Assembly (NCBI GenBank): GCA_024638855.1
Contig: JAHEJP010000011.1
Span: 1 to 32,984 of the forward strand
From: Chloroflexota bacterium
GTDB taxonomy: Bacteria > Chloroflexota > Anaerolineae > Promineifilales > Promineifilaceae
Direction: 5' to 3'
Length of the DNA: 32,984 nt
Part shown: positions 1 through 8,761 of the stretch, in pieces
Numbering within the stretch: position 1 is the stretch's first letter
Layout: every line of letters starts with the position of its first letter
Made by a program: the position numbers and the translations under genes
The notes under the pieces: model-generated
Told to the model about the DNA's origin: nothing
Database searches by the model: none
Seen by the model: only the letters and a program-made list of their open reading frames with translations

Positions 1-1142
1 TTATCATGGGCTTGCTGAGCAGTTAATTGTCGATCTTCTGCCTCATAAGGGATGATGCTCAATAACAGGAGGCGGCCGCTCTCACGTTCAACAACCAGAG
101 ATGCGTGCTTTATAACGTTGCGATCCCCTTCAATTCCCAATACGGAGACGAGTATCTCTGGAAATAGTGAATCATCAGGTCGTCTTGCGAGTCGCTCTGC
201 ACGCCATGCACCCGTTGCCGGACCTCCTTCAAATGATTCAGGTGTTACAGCTTGTATGAATTGTTCGCCGACGCGCCCAAAGACGCTGCCCGTCGATTGA
301 CCTTCATGCACGGCCAAATCAGATGCGACTGCTACTGTATCCAGGTTCCAACCATATAGTTCACGAAGTTTTTGGCGATGCTTGAGGACCAAGACGTACA
401 AATCAGCTTCTGTGTATGTTGGAAAATGTCGTAGCAAACCTTGTTTGCGGATCAACTTAGCCATCGGCGCATAGACCCGATCATACCAGGCGATGAGTGC
501 CGTCTCGAAAGAAATGTCTCCAGAGCGTACATCGAAGGATAGCAAAAAGCGTTTGGCTTCGATCTGATCCAGCAGCACCTCATAATGATCGCCTTCAGTC
601 ATCATGAGATCGGCCTCCGGCCGTAGTTGATCGAGCTTGGTCTTCTCCAAGAATTCAGCGTATTGGACTTTGAGCAGGATTTCTGTCGGATCATCGTCTG
701 GGGATATGGATACGCTGGTATCAACCTGGGTGACGTATGCGGGTATCGTATCACTTCCCATCTGATGCGCGACGGAAACCCGGTGGTTGCCGTCGATGAC
801 AAAGTAGGCCTCACCAACTTGATAAACTCGAATTGGCGACATTCCAAATTGATTGACATGGAGCTTGACTTTCGTCCAACGCTCTTCAGCATCATCGCTT
901 TTGGGCAAAAATTTACGCATGAAATCCTGGTTCCGGCTGACACTGCCAACGATCCCATCCAATGGGATTTCTTGAAGACCCAATTCGCTGGATTCAACGG
1001 TTGTCAAATGACGGCGAACGGAATCGAATGGCAGCAGTTCTGCCGACTCACCCTTGAAACTGGCCAGGACTTGCTGCAAAGCAGCCTGGCGGCGAGCCTC
1101 TCGAAAATCTTCTCTGGCGGAATCAAGTAAATAATCTTTCAT
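1..1142 (-). CDS. ParB-like / universal stress protein fusion, partial at window edge
   Basis: The leftward frame opens with ATG at 1142 and runs without a stop to position 1, giving at least 380 residues, so the C-terminus is missing. Residues about 95-140 resemble a ParB/sulfiredoxin-like nucleotide-binding fold with the motif DGNHR at 117-121. From about residue 327 the text (FPEILVSVLG, then a hydrophobic strand near 357-364) resembles the start of a UspA universal stress domain. The helical middle section is not recognised. No strong ribosome site is visible before the ATG. It is divergent from the peptidase gene across 219 nt. The role is probably cytoplasmic nucleotide sensing or regulation; this is inferred from domains only. 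A plus-strand ORF at 627-1130 is its shadow. Confidence 0.72.
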   Translation of the reverse strand, partial: MKDYLLDSAREDFREARRQAALQQVLASFKGESAELLPFDSVRRHLTTVESSELGLQEIPLDGIVGSVSRNQDFMRKFLPKSDDAEERWTKVKLHVNQFGMSPIRVYQVGEAYFVIDGNHRVSVAHQMGSDTIPAYVTQVDTSVSISPDDDPTEILLKVQYAEFLEKTKLDQLRPEADLMMTEGDHYEVLLDQIEAKRFLLSFDVRSGDISFETALIAWYDRVYAPMAKLIRKQGLLRHFPTYTEADLYVLVLKHRQKLRELYGWNLDTVAVASDLAVHEGQSTGSVFGRVGEQFIQAVTPESFEGGPATGAWRAERLARRPDDSLFPEILVSVLGIEGDRNVIKHASLVVERESGRLLLLSIIPYEAEDRQLTAQQAHD

Positions 1143-1361
1143 GATTTAGTGCTGTCGTATCGAATGCCTAGTCGAATACTCTCATTAAACAAGCCGGATA
1201 TCAACTCTAAACCAAAAGAAGCTTGGCGCAAGCCATTTGCCTGTGCCAATCTGTATAGCTTAACTCTTTTCTCTGTGTTAGCATTTGAAATGGCAAACTT
1301 AACTATTGAGCGAAGCAATTATTTGCCAAACAAGCAAGCATATAAGCTGGAGTATGAATAG
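1143..1361. other. Divergent intergenic region
   Basis: This 219-nt stretch separates the leftward ParB/Usp-like gene from the rightward peptidase gene and must carry at least one promoter for each direction. No convincing -35/-10 pair, operator or hairpin could be picked out by eye. A GGAG lies about 10 nt before the peptidase ATG and may be its ribosome site. A 70-codon plus-strand ORF at 1149-1361 has no recognisable similarity and is not called. Confidence 0.5.
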
Positions 1362-3170
1362 ATGACCGATTCCCAAGTGCCAATGCGCCACGAGGTGGAT
1401 GAGAAGTTTACCTGGAATTCAAATAGTGTATTTCCGTCCGCAGCTCATTGGCAAGCCGAGTATATAAATATCGAAAAGACCCTGGCCGAGATTCAAAAGA
1501 TTCAAGGAAAATTGGGGGTTGGACCGGTAGAGATGTATGATGGGTTGCAAGAGATATTCGAATTCAAGCAACGGATGGAACAGTGCTTCGTTTACGCCCA
1601 ATTAGGTTTGTCAGTTGATACGATGGATCAAGTGGCCGCTGCGCGGGTCAATCAAGCGCTTGGATTATATGGGCAGGTTCAAGCCTCAATAGCTTTTGTC
1701 GGCCCAGAAATCATTAATATTGGACAAGAAAAGTTGGATCAATGGCTGAAAATGGATCCCCGCCTGGCAGTTTTTTCCCATTACTTCGACGATCTTTTTA
1801 GGAACCAAGCCCATGTTCGCTCGGCCGAAGTAGAGCAACTTCTAGGATCGCTGGAAGACACATTTTCTGGCCCGCGCCTTACCTTTTCAATGATAACTGA
1901 TTCCGATTTCAAATTCCCGCCTGCCATCACTGATAGCGGACGGAAACTAGAATTTACTCAGGGAACCGTTGGTGAAATCATGGGTAGCGAAGACCGGTTA
2001 GCTCGTCAGACAACCTGGGAGAATCGGGGCGACGTTTATTTGGCCTTTAAGAACACCCTGGCCAGCAACCTGAGTACTTCACTCAAACAAAATGTTTATA
2101 AAATGCGTGTCAGGGGATATGAATCGTCCCTAAGCATGGCTCTGCATGAAGATTATGTTCCTGCGAAAGTATTTGATAACCTCATCAAGGTCTTTCGGGA
2201 AAATCTGCCTATATGGCACAAATACTGGTCTGTCCGGCGCCGGGCGCTGAATCTGGATGATCTGCATCCGTATGATATCTGGGCGCCATTGTCCAGCGAG
2301 CGCCAGGTCGTTTCCTACCAGCAGGCAGTGGAATGGATATGTGAGGCGCTTGCACCATTGGGGGGTGAATACGTCGCCGTTATGCGAAAAGGTTGTCTCG
2401 AAGAACGTTGGGTGGATGTATATCCAAATCAAGGAAAAAGATCAGGCGCATTTTCATGGGGAGTCCAAGGCACCCATCCATTCATCGTCATGAATTACAC
2501 CAATGATGTGCTGAGCCTGGGTACCCTGGCTCATGAACTTGGCCATTCAATGCATTCATACTTGAGTTGGAAGAGCCAGCCTGCTGTTTACGCCGATTAT
2601 TCGTTGTTTGTTGCCGAAGTAGCCTCCAATTTTCACCAGGCCATGCTGAGGGCTTACTTACTTGAGCAAAATCCAGGAGCGGCGCTTGAGATCGCGATTA
2701 TTGAGGAGGCCATGGCTAATTTTCACCGTTACTTCCTGGTGATGCCAACTCTGGCTCGTTTCGAGCTAGAAACCCATCGTCGCCTAGAAAGAGGGGCCGG
2801 TTTAACGGCCGATGGTATGATTGATCTTCTCGCCGATCTGTTCAGCGAAGGGTATGGCGAAGAAATGAATCTGGATCGGCGACGAGTCGGCATCTCCTGG
2901 GCCTACTTCGGCCATCTGTATACGGATTACTATGTGTATCAGTACGCGACTGGCATATCGGGCGCTCATGCACTGGCTGAAAGAGTCTTATCGAGGCAAA
3001 AGAATGCGGAAAGCGATTACTTGAACTTTTTGAAAGCCGGTGGTTCCGCGTATCCACTAGATGCTCTCAAGATAGCCGGCGTAGATTTGAGTAGACCTGA
3101 ACCCATTGAAGAAACATATGCAACGCTCTCGAAATTGGTCGATAGACTTGAATTTTTAACAGCAGAATAA
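1362..3170 (+). CDS. pepF: Oligoendopeptidase F-like M3B metallopeptidase
   Basis: This 602-residue protein has the length and layout of M3B oligoendopeptidases: a helical N-terminal half followed by the zinc-peptidase domain. The HExxH motif is HELGH at residues 391-395, and a downstream ASNF segment near residue 420 should supply the third zinc ligand (Glu). The family cleaves short cytoplasmic peptides; no signal peptide or membrane segment is seen, so a cytosolic peptide-recycling role is expected. The ATG at 1362 has a GGAG about 10 nt upstream; a second Met at residue 8 is possible. The dodecin gene follows after 13 nt and could be co-transcribed. The family assignment is firm; the exact peptide substrate is unknown. 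Confidence 0.93.
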   Translation: MTDSQVPMRHEVDEKFTWNSNSVFPSAAHWQAEYINIEKTLAEIQKIQGKLGVGPVEMYDGLQEIFEFKQRMEQCFVYAQLGLSVDTMDQVAAARVNQALGLYGQVQASIAFVGPEIINIGQEKLDQWLKMDPRLAVFSHYFDDLFRNQAHVRSAEVEQLLGSLEDTFSGPRLTFSMITDSDFKFPPAITDSGRKLEFTQGTVGEIMGSEDRLARQTTWENRGDVYLAFKNTLASNLSTSLKQNVYKMRVRGYESSLSMALHEDYVPAKVFDNLIKVFRENLPIWHKYWSVRRRALNLDDLHPYDIWAPLSSERQVVSYQQAVEWICEALAPLGGEYVAVMRKGCLEERWVDVYPNQGKRSGAFSWGVQGTHPFIVMNYTNDVLSLGTLAHELGHSMHSYLSWKSQPAVYADYSLFVAEVASNFHQAMLRAYLLEQNPGAALEIAIIEEAMANFHRYFLVMPTLARFELETHRRLERGAGLTADGMIDLLADLFSEGYGEEMNLDRRRVGISWAYFGHLYTDYYVYQYATGISGAHALAERVLSRQKNAESDYLNFLKAGGSAYPLDALKIAGVDLSRPEPIEETYATLSKLVDRLEFLTAE

Positions 3171-3183
3171 AAAGGAGATAAAA

Positions 3184-3390
3184 ATGGCAGATCACGTTTA
3201 TAAGAAGATTGAGATCGTAGGCTCGTCGCCGAACGGTTACCAAGAAGCCATCGAGAACGCAATCGAAAAAGCTTCCGAAACCTTACGTTATATGCGCTGG
3301 TTTGAAGTCGTGGAAGCGCGCGGGCAAATTACTGAAGGGAAAATTGCTCATTGGCAGGTGACGGTTAAGATTGGCTTCACGCTCGACTGA
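3184..3390 (+). CDS. Dodecin family flavin-storage protein
   Basis: This 68-residue protein matches dodecin over its whole length ([10 protein letters not shown] at the start, [12 protein letters not shown] in the middle, [10 protein letters not shown] near the end). Dodecins form hollow dodecamers that bind flavins pairwise. Trp39 is at the position of the flavin-stacking Trp, and Gln58 is at the position of the conserved flavin-contacting Gln. A strong AAGGAG ribosome site lies 6-7 nt before the ATG. It sits 13 nt after the peptidase gene, so shared transcription is likely. A short inverted repeat (CGCTC, GACT, GAGCG) spans its stop codon at 3380-3393 but has no T-tract. Confidence 0.94.
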   Translation: MADHVYKKIEIVGSSPNGYQEAIENAIEKASETLRYMRWFEVVEARGQITEGKIAHWQVTVKIGFTLD

Positions 3391-3427
3391 GCGAGGCAAC
3401 GATTAGGACCCTAGCCAAAACAATCAA

Positions 3428-4216
3428 ATGATGATGTCAAAACTACAAAAAAAACCTATGTTTCGTCACGCCATCGTCCGAAGGCCCGGAATCGATTGCG
3501 CCCAGGGCCTCACGACGGCCGGGCTTGGCGCGCCAGATTATCATGAACTGTGCAAGCAACATGATGCCTATGTGACAATTTTGGACTCATTGGGTTTGGA
3601 AATTCATGCGCTTGAGGCCCTGTCAGGATATCCAGACGCCTATTTCGTCGAAGATGTGGCGATTATCACGCCAAAAGTAGCGGTTATAACCAATCCTGGA
3701 GCGCCGGCCAGGCAGGGCGAAGAAGATGGCCTCGAGGATTTATTATCTGATTTCAGAGAAACTGTCCGTATTCGGCCGCCTGGAACCGTTGAAGGCGGGG
3801 ATGTGCTTATGGTTGGCAACCACTTTTTCGTTGGTTTATCCGACCGCACAAATGAGGAAGGTGCCCGCCAATTAGGCGCGATATTGGAAAGTCACGGGCA
3901 CACCTGGAGACCCGTCCCCGTTGGCGCCGGTCTGCATCTCAAATCTAGCATTAATTACGCTGGTGGCAATAGATTAATCGTGACCCAGGATTTTGCCGGC
4001 CGGGAAGAAATTGCTGGCTATGAGCAGATCATCCTCAACGATGGCGAAGCGTATGCGGCCAACACCTTGCTGGTGAACGGTACGCTCATCATGCCTGCTG
4101 GTTATCCCCGAACAAGGGCTAGGCTGAGCGAATTAGATCTAGACGTCATCGAAATTGATGTCAGCGAGGTCCAAAAAATGGACGGGGGATTAACCTGCAT
4201 GTCCTTAAGATTCTGA
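3428..4216 (+). CDS. Dimethylargininase (NG,NG-dimethylarginine dimethylaminohydrolase)
   Basis: This is a 262-residue amidinotransferase-superfamily protein. Family members hydrolyse methylated arginines to citrulline plus methylamines. Visible landmarks are FVEDVAI (residues 73-79), VEGGD with Glu122, LHLK with His170, YAAN near 209, the segment IMPAGYPRTR (221-230) and a C-terminal GLTCMSLRF with the nucleophile Cys257. Glu, His and Cys have the order and spacing of the known catalytic triad. The first 10 residues (MMMSKLQKKP) are extra; Met11 (MFRH) may be the true start, as neither start has a clear ribosome site. An arginine-deiminase-like role is possible, but the C-terminal motif favours dimethylargininase. 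It lies 37 nt after dodecin and just before IS debris. Confidence 0.9.
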   Translation: MMMSKLQKKPMFRHAIVRRPGIDCAQGLTTAGLGAPDYHELCKQHDAYVTILDSLGLEIHALEALSGYPDAYFVEDVAIITPKVAVITNPGAPARQGEEDGLEDLLSDFRETVRIRPPGTVEGGDVLMVGNHFFVGLSDRTNEEGARQLGAILESHGHTWRPVPVGAGLHLKSSINYAGGNRLIVTQDFAGREEIAGYEQIILNDGEAYAANTLLVNGTLIMPAGYPRTRARLSELDLDVIEIDVSEVQKMDGGLTCMSLRF

Positions 4217-4269
4217 AAATAACCGAACGTATATTGGTTGGGAAAATCGGCGGCCATGCCACCGATCGA

Positions 4270-5254
4270 GGCCAGAAGTCCGGCAAAGAGCAACAGCCAT
4301 TCGCATGTTGAATCTGGGCAGCCACCTGACTGAAGTGGCCACGTATATGGCCGTGAGTCTTCAGACTCTGTACAACTGGCACCCTCGTTGGCAAGAAGCA
4401 GGCTTGGCCGGGCTGGCCAACCGTTCCAAAAGCGGACGCTAAGCAAAGGCAGACGAAGAACATTGTCCGGTATTAGTAGAAACGCTAGCCAAAGAACCTC
4501 CAGAACTCGGTTATGCCTTCACCATTAAGAATGTCAAGCGGCTGCGAGATCATCTTGAAGGGCAAACCGGTATCAACCTGAGCGAGGGCCGGTTGCGCGT
4601 TTTGCTTAAGAAGAAGAAATATCGTTAGCGACGAGCGAAGCATGATTTGCATCATTTACAGGACCCAAAAGCCATTGAGCAAGCTCGGGAACTCATGCAA
4701 GAGCTCAAAAAAGTGGCTTCCAAAACGATTTCCAACTCCTCCTTAGAAATGAAACGAACTTGAGTTTGGATCCTATCCTGAGAGGATGCTGGATGAAAAT
4801 GGCTGTGCAATAGCGCATCCCGTCGCCCGCCAATCAGCAGAAAAAACGGGGCCACGTTTTTAGGGCCTACAATTGGGTCAGCGATCAAATCGAATGGCTG
4901 ATTGTCCAGTGTAAGAATAGTGAAACCTTCATCACCTTTTTGGAGTATCTGTTGGTCTAAAAAAATTCAACCGCTCGCCTCATCTTGGTTTTTGATCGCG
5001 ATTCTTACCCCAAAAGCGCTGCTGTGCTTCCTACCTTGAGCCTCTTTGCGCATCGGATTATGATCATCTGGTTGTCGTCCGACTTTCCTGAATTGAACTT
5101 AATCGAGCGCTTCTGGCGACACCTCAAGGATTTGGCCTGCTCTATTCGACGCTGAAGCAGCCTGGAAGAAGTGATCGACAAAGTTGAACAGGTTTTGCAT
5201 CAGCAGAATTCTCCAGACTATGAACGTCGATTCGTGCTTTCTAAAGACATATGA
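4270..5254 (+). pseudogene. IS630-family transposase remnant
   Basis: Conceptual rightward translation recovers a decayed IS630-type transposase. An N-terminal helix-turn-helix part reads VRQRATAIRMLNLG, then VSLQTLYNWHPRWQ and GLANRSKSGR, followed by an in-frame stop. After it come GYAFTIKNVKRLRDHL and LLKKKKYR plus another stop, then HDLHHLQDPKAIEQARELM. The catalytic region is present in another frame: VFDRDSYPKS (first Asp region), then SSDFPELNLIERFWRHL with the last catalytic Glu, ending SKDI and a stop at 5254. At least three stops and several frameshifts make it inactive. No terminal inverted repeats or TA duplication could be recognised, so the true element ends are unknown. Leftward ORFs at 4102-4463 are shadows. 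Confidence 0.85.
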
Positions 5255-5486
5255 CTATCTATTTAGTAATTGAATGCACGCCCTCCAACTCGGATTAGGC
5301 CTGCCACCTCTGGTATCGTGCACCGTGCGATTGATGTTAAACGGCGAAAGCATCAGTGTCAAGCAATATCTCAGAATCCCGGCGTAAGAGTCAAATAATC
5401 CAATCGTTTTTTTTGACATACCAAACGATATTGGTAACAAGGTTTTGGTAAGTAACTTGGGGTCCCGATAGAATCTCTATAGTTAT
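5255..5486. other. Intergenic debris between IS remnant and acetyltransferase stump
   Basis: There is no recognisable gene here. A perfect inverted repeat TACCAA-ACGATA-TTGGTA occupies 5419-5436, directly after a TTGACA hexamer at 5413-5418, but no matching -10 box is found 16-18 nt further on. A leftward 61-codon ORF (5255-5440) has no recognisable similarity and is not called. Confidence 0.45.
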
Positions 5487-5612
5487 GTGAACGCCGAACT
5501 AAGAATTGAAGTAGTCGAGAGTCAGACTTTGTCGGCCGATGAGCGAAAAGAAATCATAGAATTTTGCAGCCAGGCATATGAAGAAGACCTCGAAGCATTT
5601 TTGAATGCCTGA
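5487..5612 (+). pseudogene. N-terminal stump of a GNAT acetyltransferase
   Basis: A GTG-started frame of 41 codons reads NAELRIEVVESQTLSADERK and ends in EEDLEAFLNA before TGA. This resembles the first beta-strand and helix of GNAT-fold acetyltransferases of the aminoglycoside 2'-N-acetyltransferase type, which are about 180 residues long. The acetyl-CoA-binding core is absent, so the gene is a truncated relic. There is an in-frame stop at 5469-5471, so GTG is the only plausible start, and no clear ribosome site precedes it. It lies between the IS630 remnant and the 3' end of the sugar locus. Resemblance is judged by eye over about 40 residues, so confidence is moderate. Confidence 0.45.
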
Positions 5613-5709
5613 ATATTCACTTGTCCCTCCTTTCCTCCGGGAAGATATAACGAATCTAAATAATCATCTGCTGATGGCTACCCCTCTGGCAAATTCTTTT
5701 TGTTTTAAT

Positions 5710-6402
5710 CTATTTAGTATGCCGCTTCCACATTTCCAACATTGTCTGCGGTTGCAGATCGCCAAAATTGTCGATGGACCAGTCTGCGGCCACCAGCTCG
5801 CCGGTGTGGTGCGTGGTGGTCACAGCTAAACAAGCCATGCCGGCCGTTTTGGCGGCCTGTACACCAACTACCGAATCTTCGATAACTAAGCAGTGGGAAG
5901 GGAGTATTTCTAATTGTCGAGCAGCCTCAAGAAATATATCTGGCGCGGGCTTACCGGCCAATAAGGGTGAGGTATTGCCTGATAGTACAACATCGAAATA
6001 AGGCCATAGCCGAAGTTCGTCGAAAATAGCTTGAACATTCGCTTGGGGTGCAGAACTAGCCACAGCCTGCTTTTGGCCATTGTTTTGAAAAAAATTTAGC
6101 CATGCTGGAACGTCAGGTAATGGTAGAATTCGCCCACGAATACTCTTGCAAAAGAGCGCTTCTTTTTCTGTAGAAACCATTTCAATAAAATCGGCCGTTG
6201 CCTTCTCCTTGCCAAAAAGACGAATGATCGTTTCGTCATTTAACATGCCAAAGACTGAGTCAAACTGGCTTCGGGCAAGAGCCTGCTGGTCGTCAGAAAA
6301 CCGCCGGTAGATTGCGCTCCAGGCTTGAAAATGAAATTCGTTTGTATAGACGAGTACGCCATCCATGTCCCAAATGACAGCTTCTAGCTCATTTCTTAAC
6401 AT
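5710..6402 (-). CDS. HAD hydrolase, beta-phosphoglucomutase/sugar phosphatase-like
   Basis: This 230-residue HAD protein has all four motifs: DMDG (Asp12 nucleophile, Asp14), Ser117 in VASSAP, Lys151 in GKPAPDIFL and IEDSVVG (Glu175, Asp176), with a helical cap between motifs I and II. Such proteins act as beta-phosphoglucomutases or sugar-phosphate phosphatases. The ATG at 6402 is chosen; the frame extends to a TTG at 6471 inside the preceding gene, but that extension (KKTPPPE) is unlike the family. GGAAG lies about 12 nt before the ATG. It is the last gene of the leftward run, 61 nt after the GatZ-like gene. It may dephosphorylate a sugar phosphate of the pathway (for example tagatose-6-phosphate or a dead-end product); this is inference. 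Confidence 0.86.
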   Translation of the reverse strand: MLRNELEAVIWDMDGVLVYTNEFHFQAWSAIYRRFSDDQQALARSQFDSVFGMLNDETIIRLFGKEKATADFIEMVSTEKEALFCKSIRGRILPLPDVPAWLNFFQNNGQKQAVASSAPQANVQAIFDELRLWPYFDVVLSGNTSPLLAGKPAPDIFLEAARQLEILPSHCLVIEDSVVGVQAAKTAGMACLAVTTTHHTGELVAADWSIDNFGDLQPQTMLEMWKRHTK

Positions 6403-6463
6403 TGCATTTGATATCTTCCTTCGATGAGAATCAACAGACAACGCTTCAGGCGGTGGCGTTTTT

Positions 6464-7783
6464 TTAAGCAAGGCCGCTCAGATAACCACAAGCATACGAG
6501 TAATCCGAGAGTACTCTTCTGACCTTATCCAGGAGGATTACCCGGAGTTCGTTGGCTATCTTGCCACCTCGAATTTGGGCGTATTGAACCGGCAGATGTT
6601 GGCTCAAGAGTGCCAGAGGCAGCGGCCGTTCCCCTAAATTTTTGAATAGCCTGGATAGGGCGAGTTGCACCTCGGGAACAGGCCAATAGTAACGAGAACG
6701 ATCACTGAAACTGTAACTCCTAGCCAAGTCTAAAGCCCGGGAATCACCTTGGTAGTATCTTTGCCAGTATTTTGGATTGGCCAACATGGCCTCATCCAAA
6801 ACTTCCCTTACACGGGATGGCTCGACGTCTCTTTGTCCAGCCAATAGCTCTTCTTCTATAGCAGCCAGGGCATAAACCCCCTCGCGTAGGGCAAAGGTTA
6901 ACGCCGGTCCTACTTTCAAGATGGCGAAGTGATCTTCTACCAACTGCCGTAATGCTTTAGCTAACTGATAGTCAGTGGAATGCGCTTCGTAAATCAAGCC
7001 ATCACAACCTTCGATAAATTGGGCCAGATCGGCCGCCTGTGCCCGGTCGTATTCAAACAGCCTGGCATCCCCATACTCCACGCCGGGTTGTACTACCACG
7101 GCAATCACTCGCTGCCAAGCCCACGCCAGTCCATGTTTCAAGAAGGCTTCTTTGGTGGCTTCAATTGTTTCAGCTACGTCACTTGTCGCCGTAACGGACA
7201 GAGTCTCTTCTTGTTCCTGAACGCCACCAGGCAAAGGCACTTCTGTGCCGATCACATAATAAGGTGGCACATCGCTAGCAGGTTGCTCGGAGAATGCGCT
7301 TTCGGCCGCCAGTGCAAGTTCGGCCGCCCGGGCAGCTGAGAGTTTCGGGTCTAGGGGATGCAGTGGATCATCGTCGGCGCATTTCATGCTAGCATCCAGA
7401 TGAAGCTTGCTGTAACCGGCTCGTACACAATCCTGAATCAATATCTTGGCCTTTTCCATGGCTACAGCAACGGGCTTGTCTTGCCAGGGGCTGGGTCCTA
7501 AGTGGTCGCCACCGATCGTGATCCTATCAAAAGGAAAGCCTTGTCGTTCCGCCAGATCCCTGAGATAGGCCACGAACTGAGCCGGAGTCCAGCCGGTGTA
7601 TCCCCCGTACTGGTTCACCTGATTACAGGTCGATTCGATAAGGACAGGCTCCCTAGTGACTTGTGCATGTTGAAGGCTTGCCTCGATGACCCAAGGGTTG
7701 GCCGAGCAAATGGAGGCGATACCCTTGATTTCTCCTCGCTTTTGGGCAGCGACTAGCTCGGTTAATGATGCGGTTTTGCTCAT
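6464..7783 (-). CDS. GatZ/KbaZ-like protein (COG4573): tagatose-6-phosphate kinase/epimerase or aldolase partner
   Basis: This 439-residue TIM-barrel protein matches GatZ/KbaZ. Landmarks are GIASICSANPWVIEA near residue 20, IESTCNQVNQYGGYTG, TIGGDHLGPSPWQ, KLHLDASM, the acid-rich CADDDP, YVIGTEVPLPGG, YEAHSTDYQ and LKVGPALTFALREG. The family was named as the non-catalytic subunit of class II tagatose-bisphosphate aldolase, but some members are reported as tagatose-6-phosphate 4-epimerases (established knowledge, recalled). The usual GatY/KbaY partner is absent here. The start ATG at 7783 overlaps the stop of the upstream kinase (ATGA), with GGGACAGGA as ribosome site, so the two are translationally coupled. 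Likely role: interconversion of tagatose- and fructose-6-phosphate. Confidence 0.88.
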   Translation of the reverse strand: MSKTASLTELVAAQKRGEIKGIASICSANPWVIEASLQHAQVTREPVLIESTCNQVNQYGGYTGWTPAQFVAYLRDLAERQGFPFDRITIGGDHLGPSPWQDKPVAVAMEKAKILIQDCVRAGYSKLHLDASMKCADDDPLHPLDPKLSAARAAELALAAESAFSEQPASDVPPYYVIGTEVPLPGGVQEQEETLSVTATSDVAETIEATKEAFLKHGLAWAWQRVIAVVVQPGVEYGDARLFEYDRAQAADLAQFIEGCDGLIYEAHSTDYQLAKALRQLVEDHFAILKVGPALTFALREGVYALAAIEEELLAGQRDVEPSRVREVLDEAMLANPKYWQRYYQGDSRALDLARSYSFSDRSRYYWPVPEVQLALSRLFKNLGERPLPLALLSQHLPVQYAQIRGGKIANELRVILLDKVRRVLSDYSYACGYLSGLA

Positions 7784-8715
7784 TGTCCTGTCCCGATTTC
7801 TAGCCATCGTTCAGCTTCTTGCAGAGTAGGCTGTGCCTTTGTTCCTCCAGCAGCTTGCGTGGAAAGAGAACCACAGGCCAGCGCTAATCTGAGCGACCTA
7901 ACTAAGGGCCAATGATTCAGAAAGCCATATAAAAAGCCAGCATCAAAAGAATCACCTGCTCCCACTGTATCCACAATGTCCACGGGGAGAGGAGGTAGTT
8001 GGACAACCATCTGGCCTTGTCGCGCCAGCCCTCCTTCTGCGCCTTTTTTTACCGCCAGCGTGGGCACAACAGTGGCTAAATATTCCAGGGCGCTTTGGAG
8101 GTCAGGTTGCTTTGTAATTCGCTGAGCTTCCACTTCGTTAGGTAAAAACAGATCGGTGTGGTTTAACAGGTCCCCTATATCCCAGCGCCCAAGAGGATCC
8201 CAGTTGGTGTCTAGCGAAGTCGTTAAGCCCTGTCGTCTGGCCTCGGCGAAGATCTCCGGTAATGTAGGCTGCAGTTTACTCAACAAGAAGTAACTACCAA
8301 GATGTAGGTGACGCGCCTGAGAAAATCGATTCGTATCGATGTGCTTAGGCTTCAATTCGGACATGGAACCAGCGAAAGTGAGAATGGCTCGGTCACCGCC
8401 TTGCCGGACAAGGATTATGCTTATGCCTGTGGCTACTTTGGCGTCCACGACGCAGGACGAGGTGTCGATGCCTCGTTCTTGCATAGCATCCAACATGAAA
8501 CGACCAAAGACATCATCGCCAATCAGGCCGATGAAGGCCGTTCGCAAACCCAGCCGAGCGGCACCGCAGGCCAAGATCACCGAGGAAGATCCAATGGTCA
8601 ATTTGGCAGCTTCGACTAACTTCTCTTGTTGCCCATAGGCCGGCGCAAGGTTCTCACCATAGAGAATCAGGTCAGGATTGATTTCGCCTATAACCAGCAG
8701 ATCGAATTCTCCCAT
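7780..8715 (-). CDS. PfkB/ribokinase-family sugar kinase (1)
   Basis: This is a 311-residue ribokinase-fold kinase. Landmarks are VIGEINPDLI (5-17), the sugar-site region GSSSVILACGAARLG (42-56), GLIGDD (63-68), SLDTNWDP (168-174) and the ATP/anion-hole motif DTVGAGDSFDAG (249-260) with base Asp255. It would phosphorylate a sugar or sugar phosphate with ATP in the cytoplasm. Its stop overlaps the GatZ start, and it follows the LacD-type aldolase by 46 nt, so tagatose, tagatose-6-phosphate or a related ketose is the best guess; fructokinase or 2-keto-3-deoxygluconate kinase activity cannot be excluded. The ribosome site before the ATG is weak (AGGG about 13 nt away). Confidence 0.87.
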   Translation of the reverse strand: MGEFDLLVIGEINPDLILYGENLAPAYGQQEKLVEAAKLTIGSSSVILACGAARLGLRTAFIGLIGDDVFGRFMLDAMQERGIDTSSCVVDAKVATGISIILVRQGGDRAILTFAGSMSELKPKHIDTNRFSQARHLHLGSYFLLSKLQPTLPEIFAEARRQGLTTSLDTNWDPLGRWDIGDLLNHTDLFLPNEVEAQRITKQPDLQSALEYLATVVPTLAVKKGAEGGLARQGQMVVQLPPLPVDIVDTVGAGDSFDAGFLYGFLNHWPLVRSLRLALACGSLSTQAAGGTKAQPTLQEAERWLEIGTGQ

Positions 8716-8761
8716 CTGTAAGTAGCCCTAAAGTAGGTGCGAATTAGCCTGAATATTTGAT

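Noticed and set aside
627-1130. Rightward 167-codon ORF
   Set aside because: It is antisense to the ParB/Usp-like gene, which has recognisable motifs; the ORF itself has none.
5255-5440. Leftward 61-codon ORF in IS-related debris
   Set aside because: No recognisable similarity, no good ribosome site, and located within decayed sequence.
5413-5441. Promoter for the GNAT stump (TTGACA at 5413)
   Set aside because: No acceptable -10 box at 16-18 nt spacing.
6403-6471. N-terminal extension of the terminal HAD phosphatase from TTG 6471
   Set aside because: The extension overlaps the GatZ-like gene, uses TTG and is unlike the family, whose sequences begin just before the first catalytic Asp motif.
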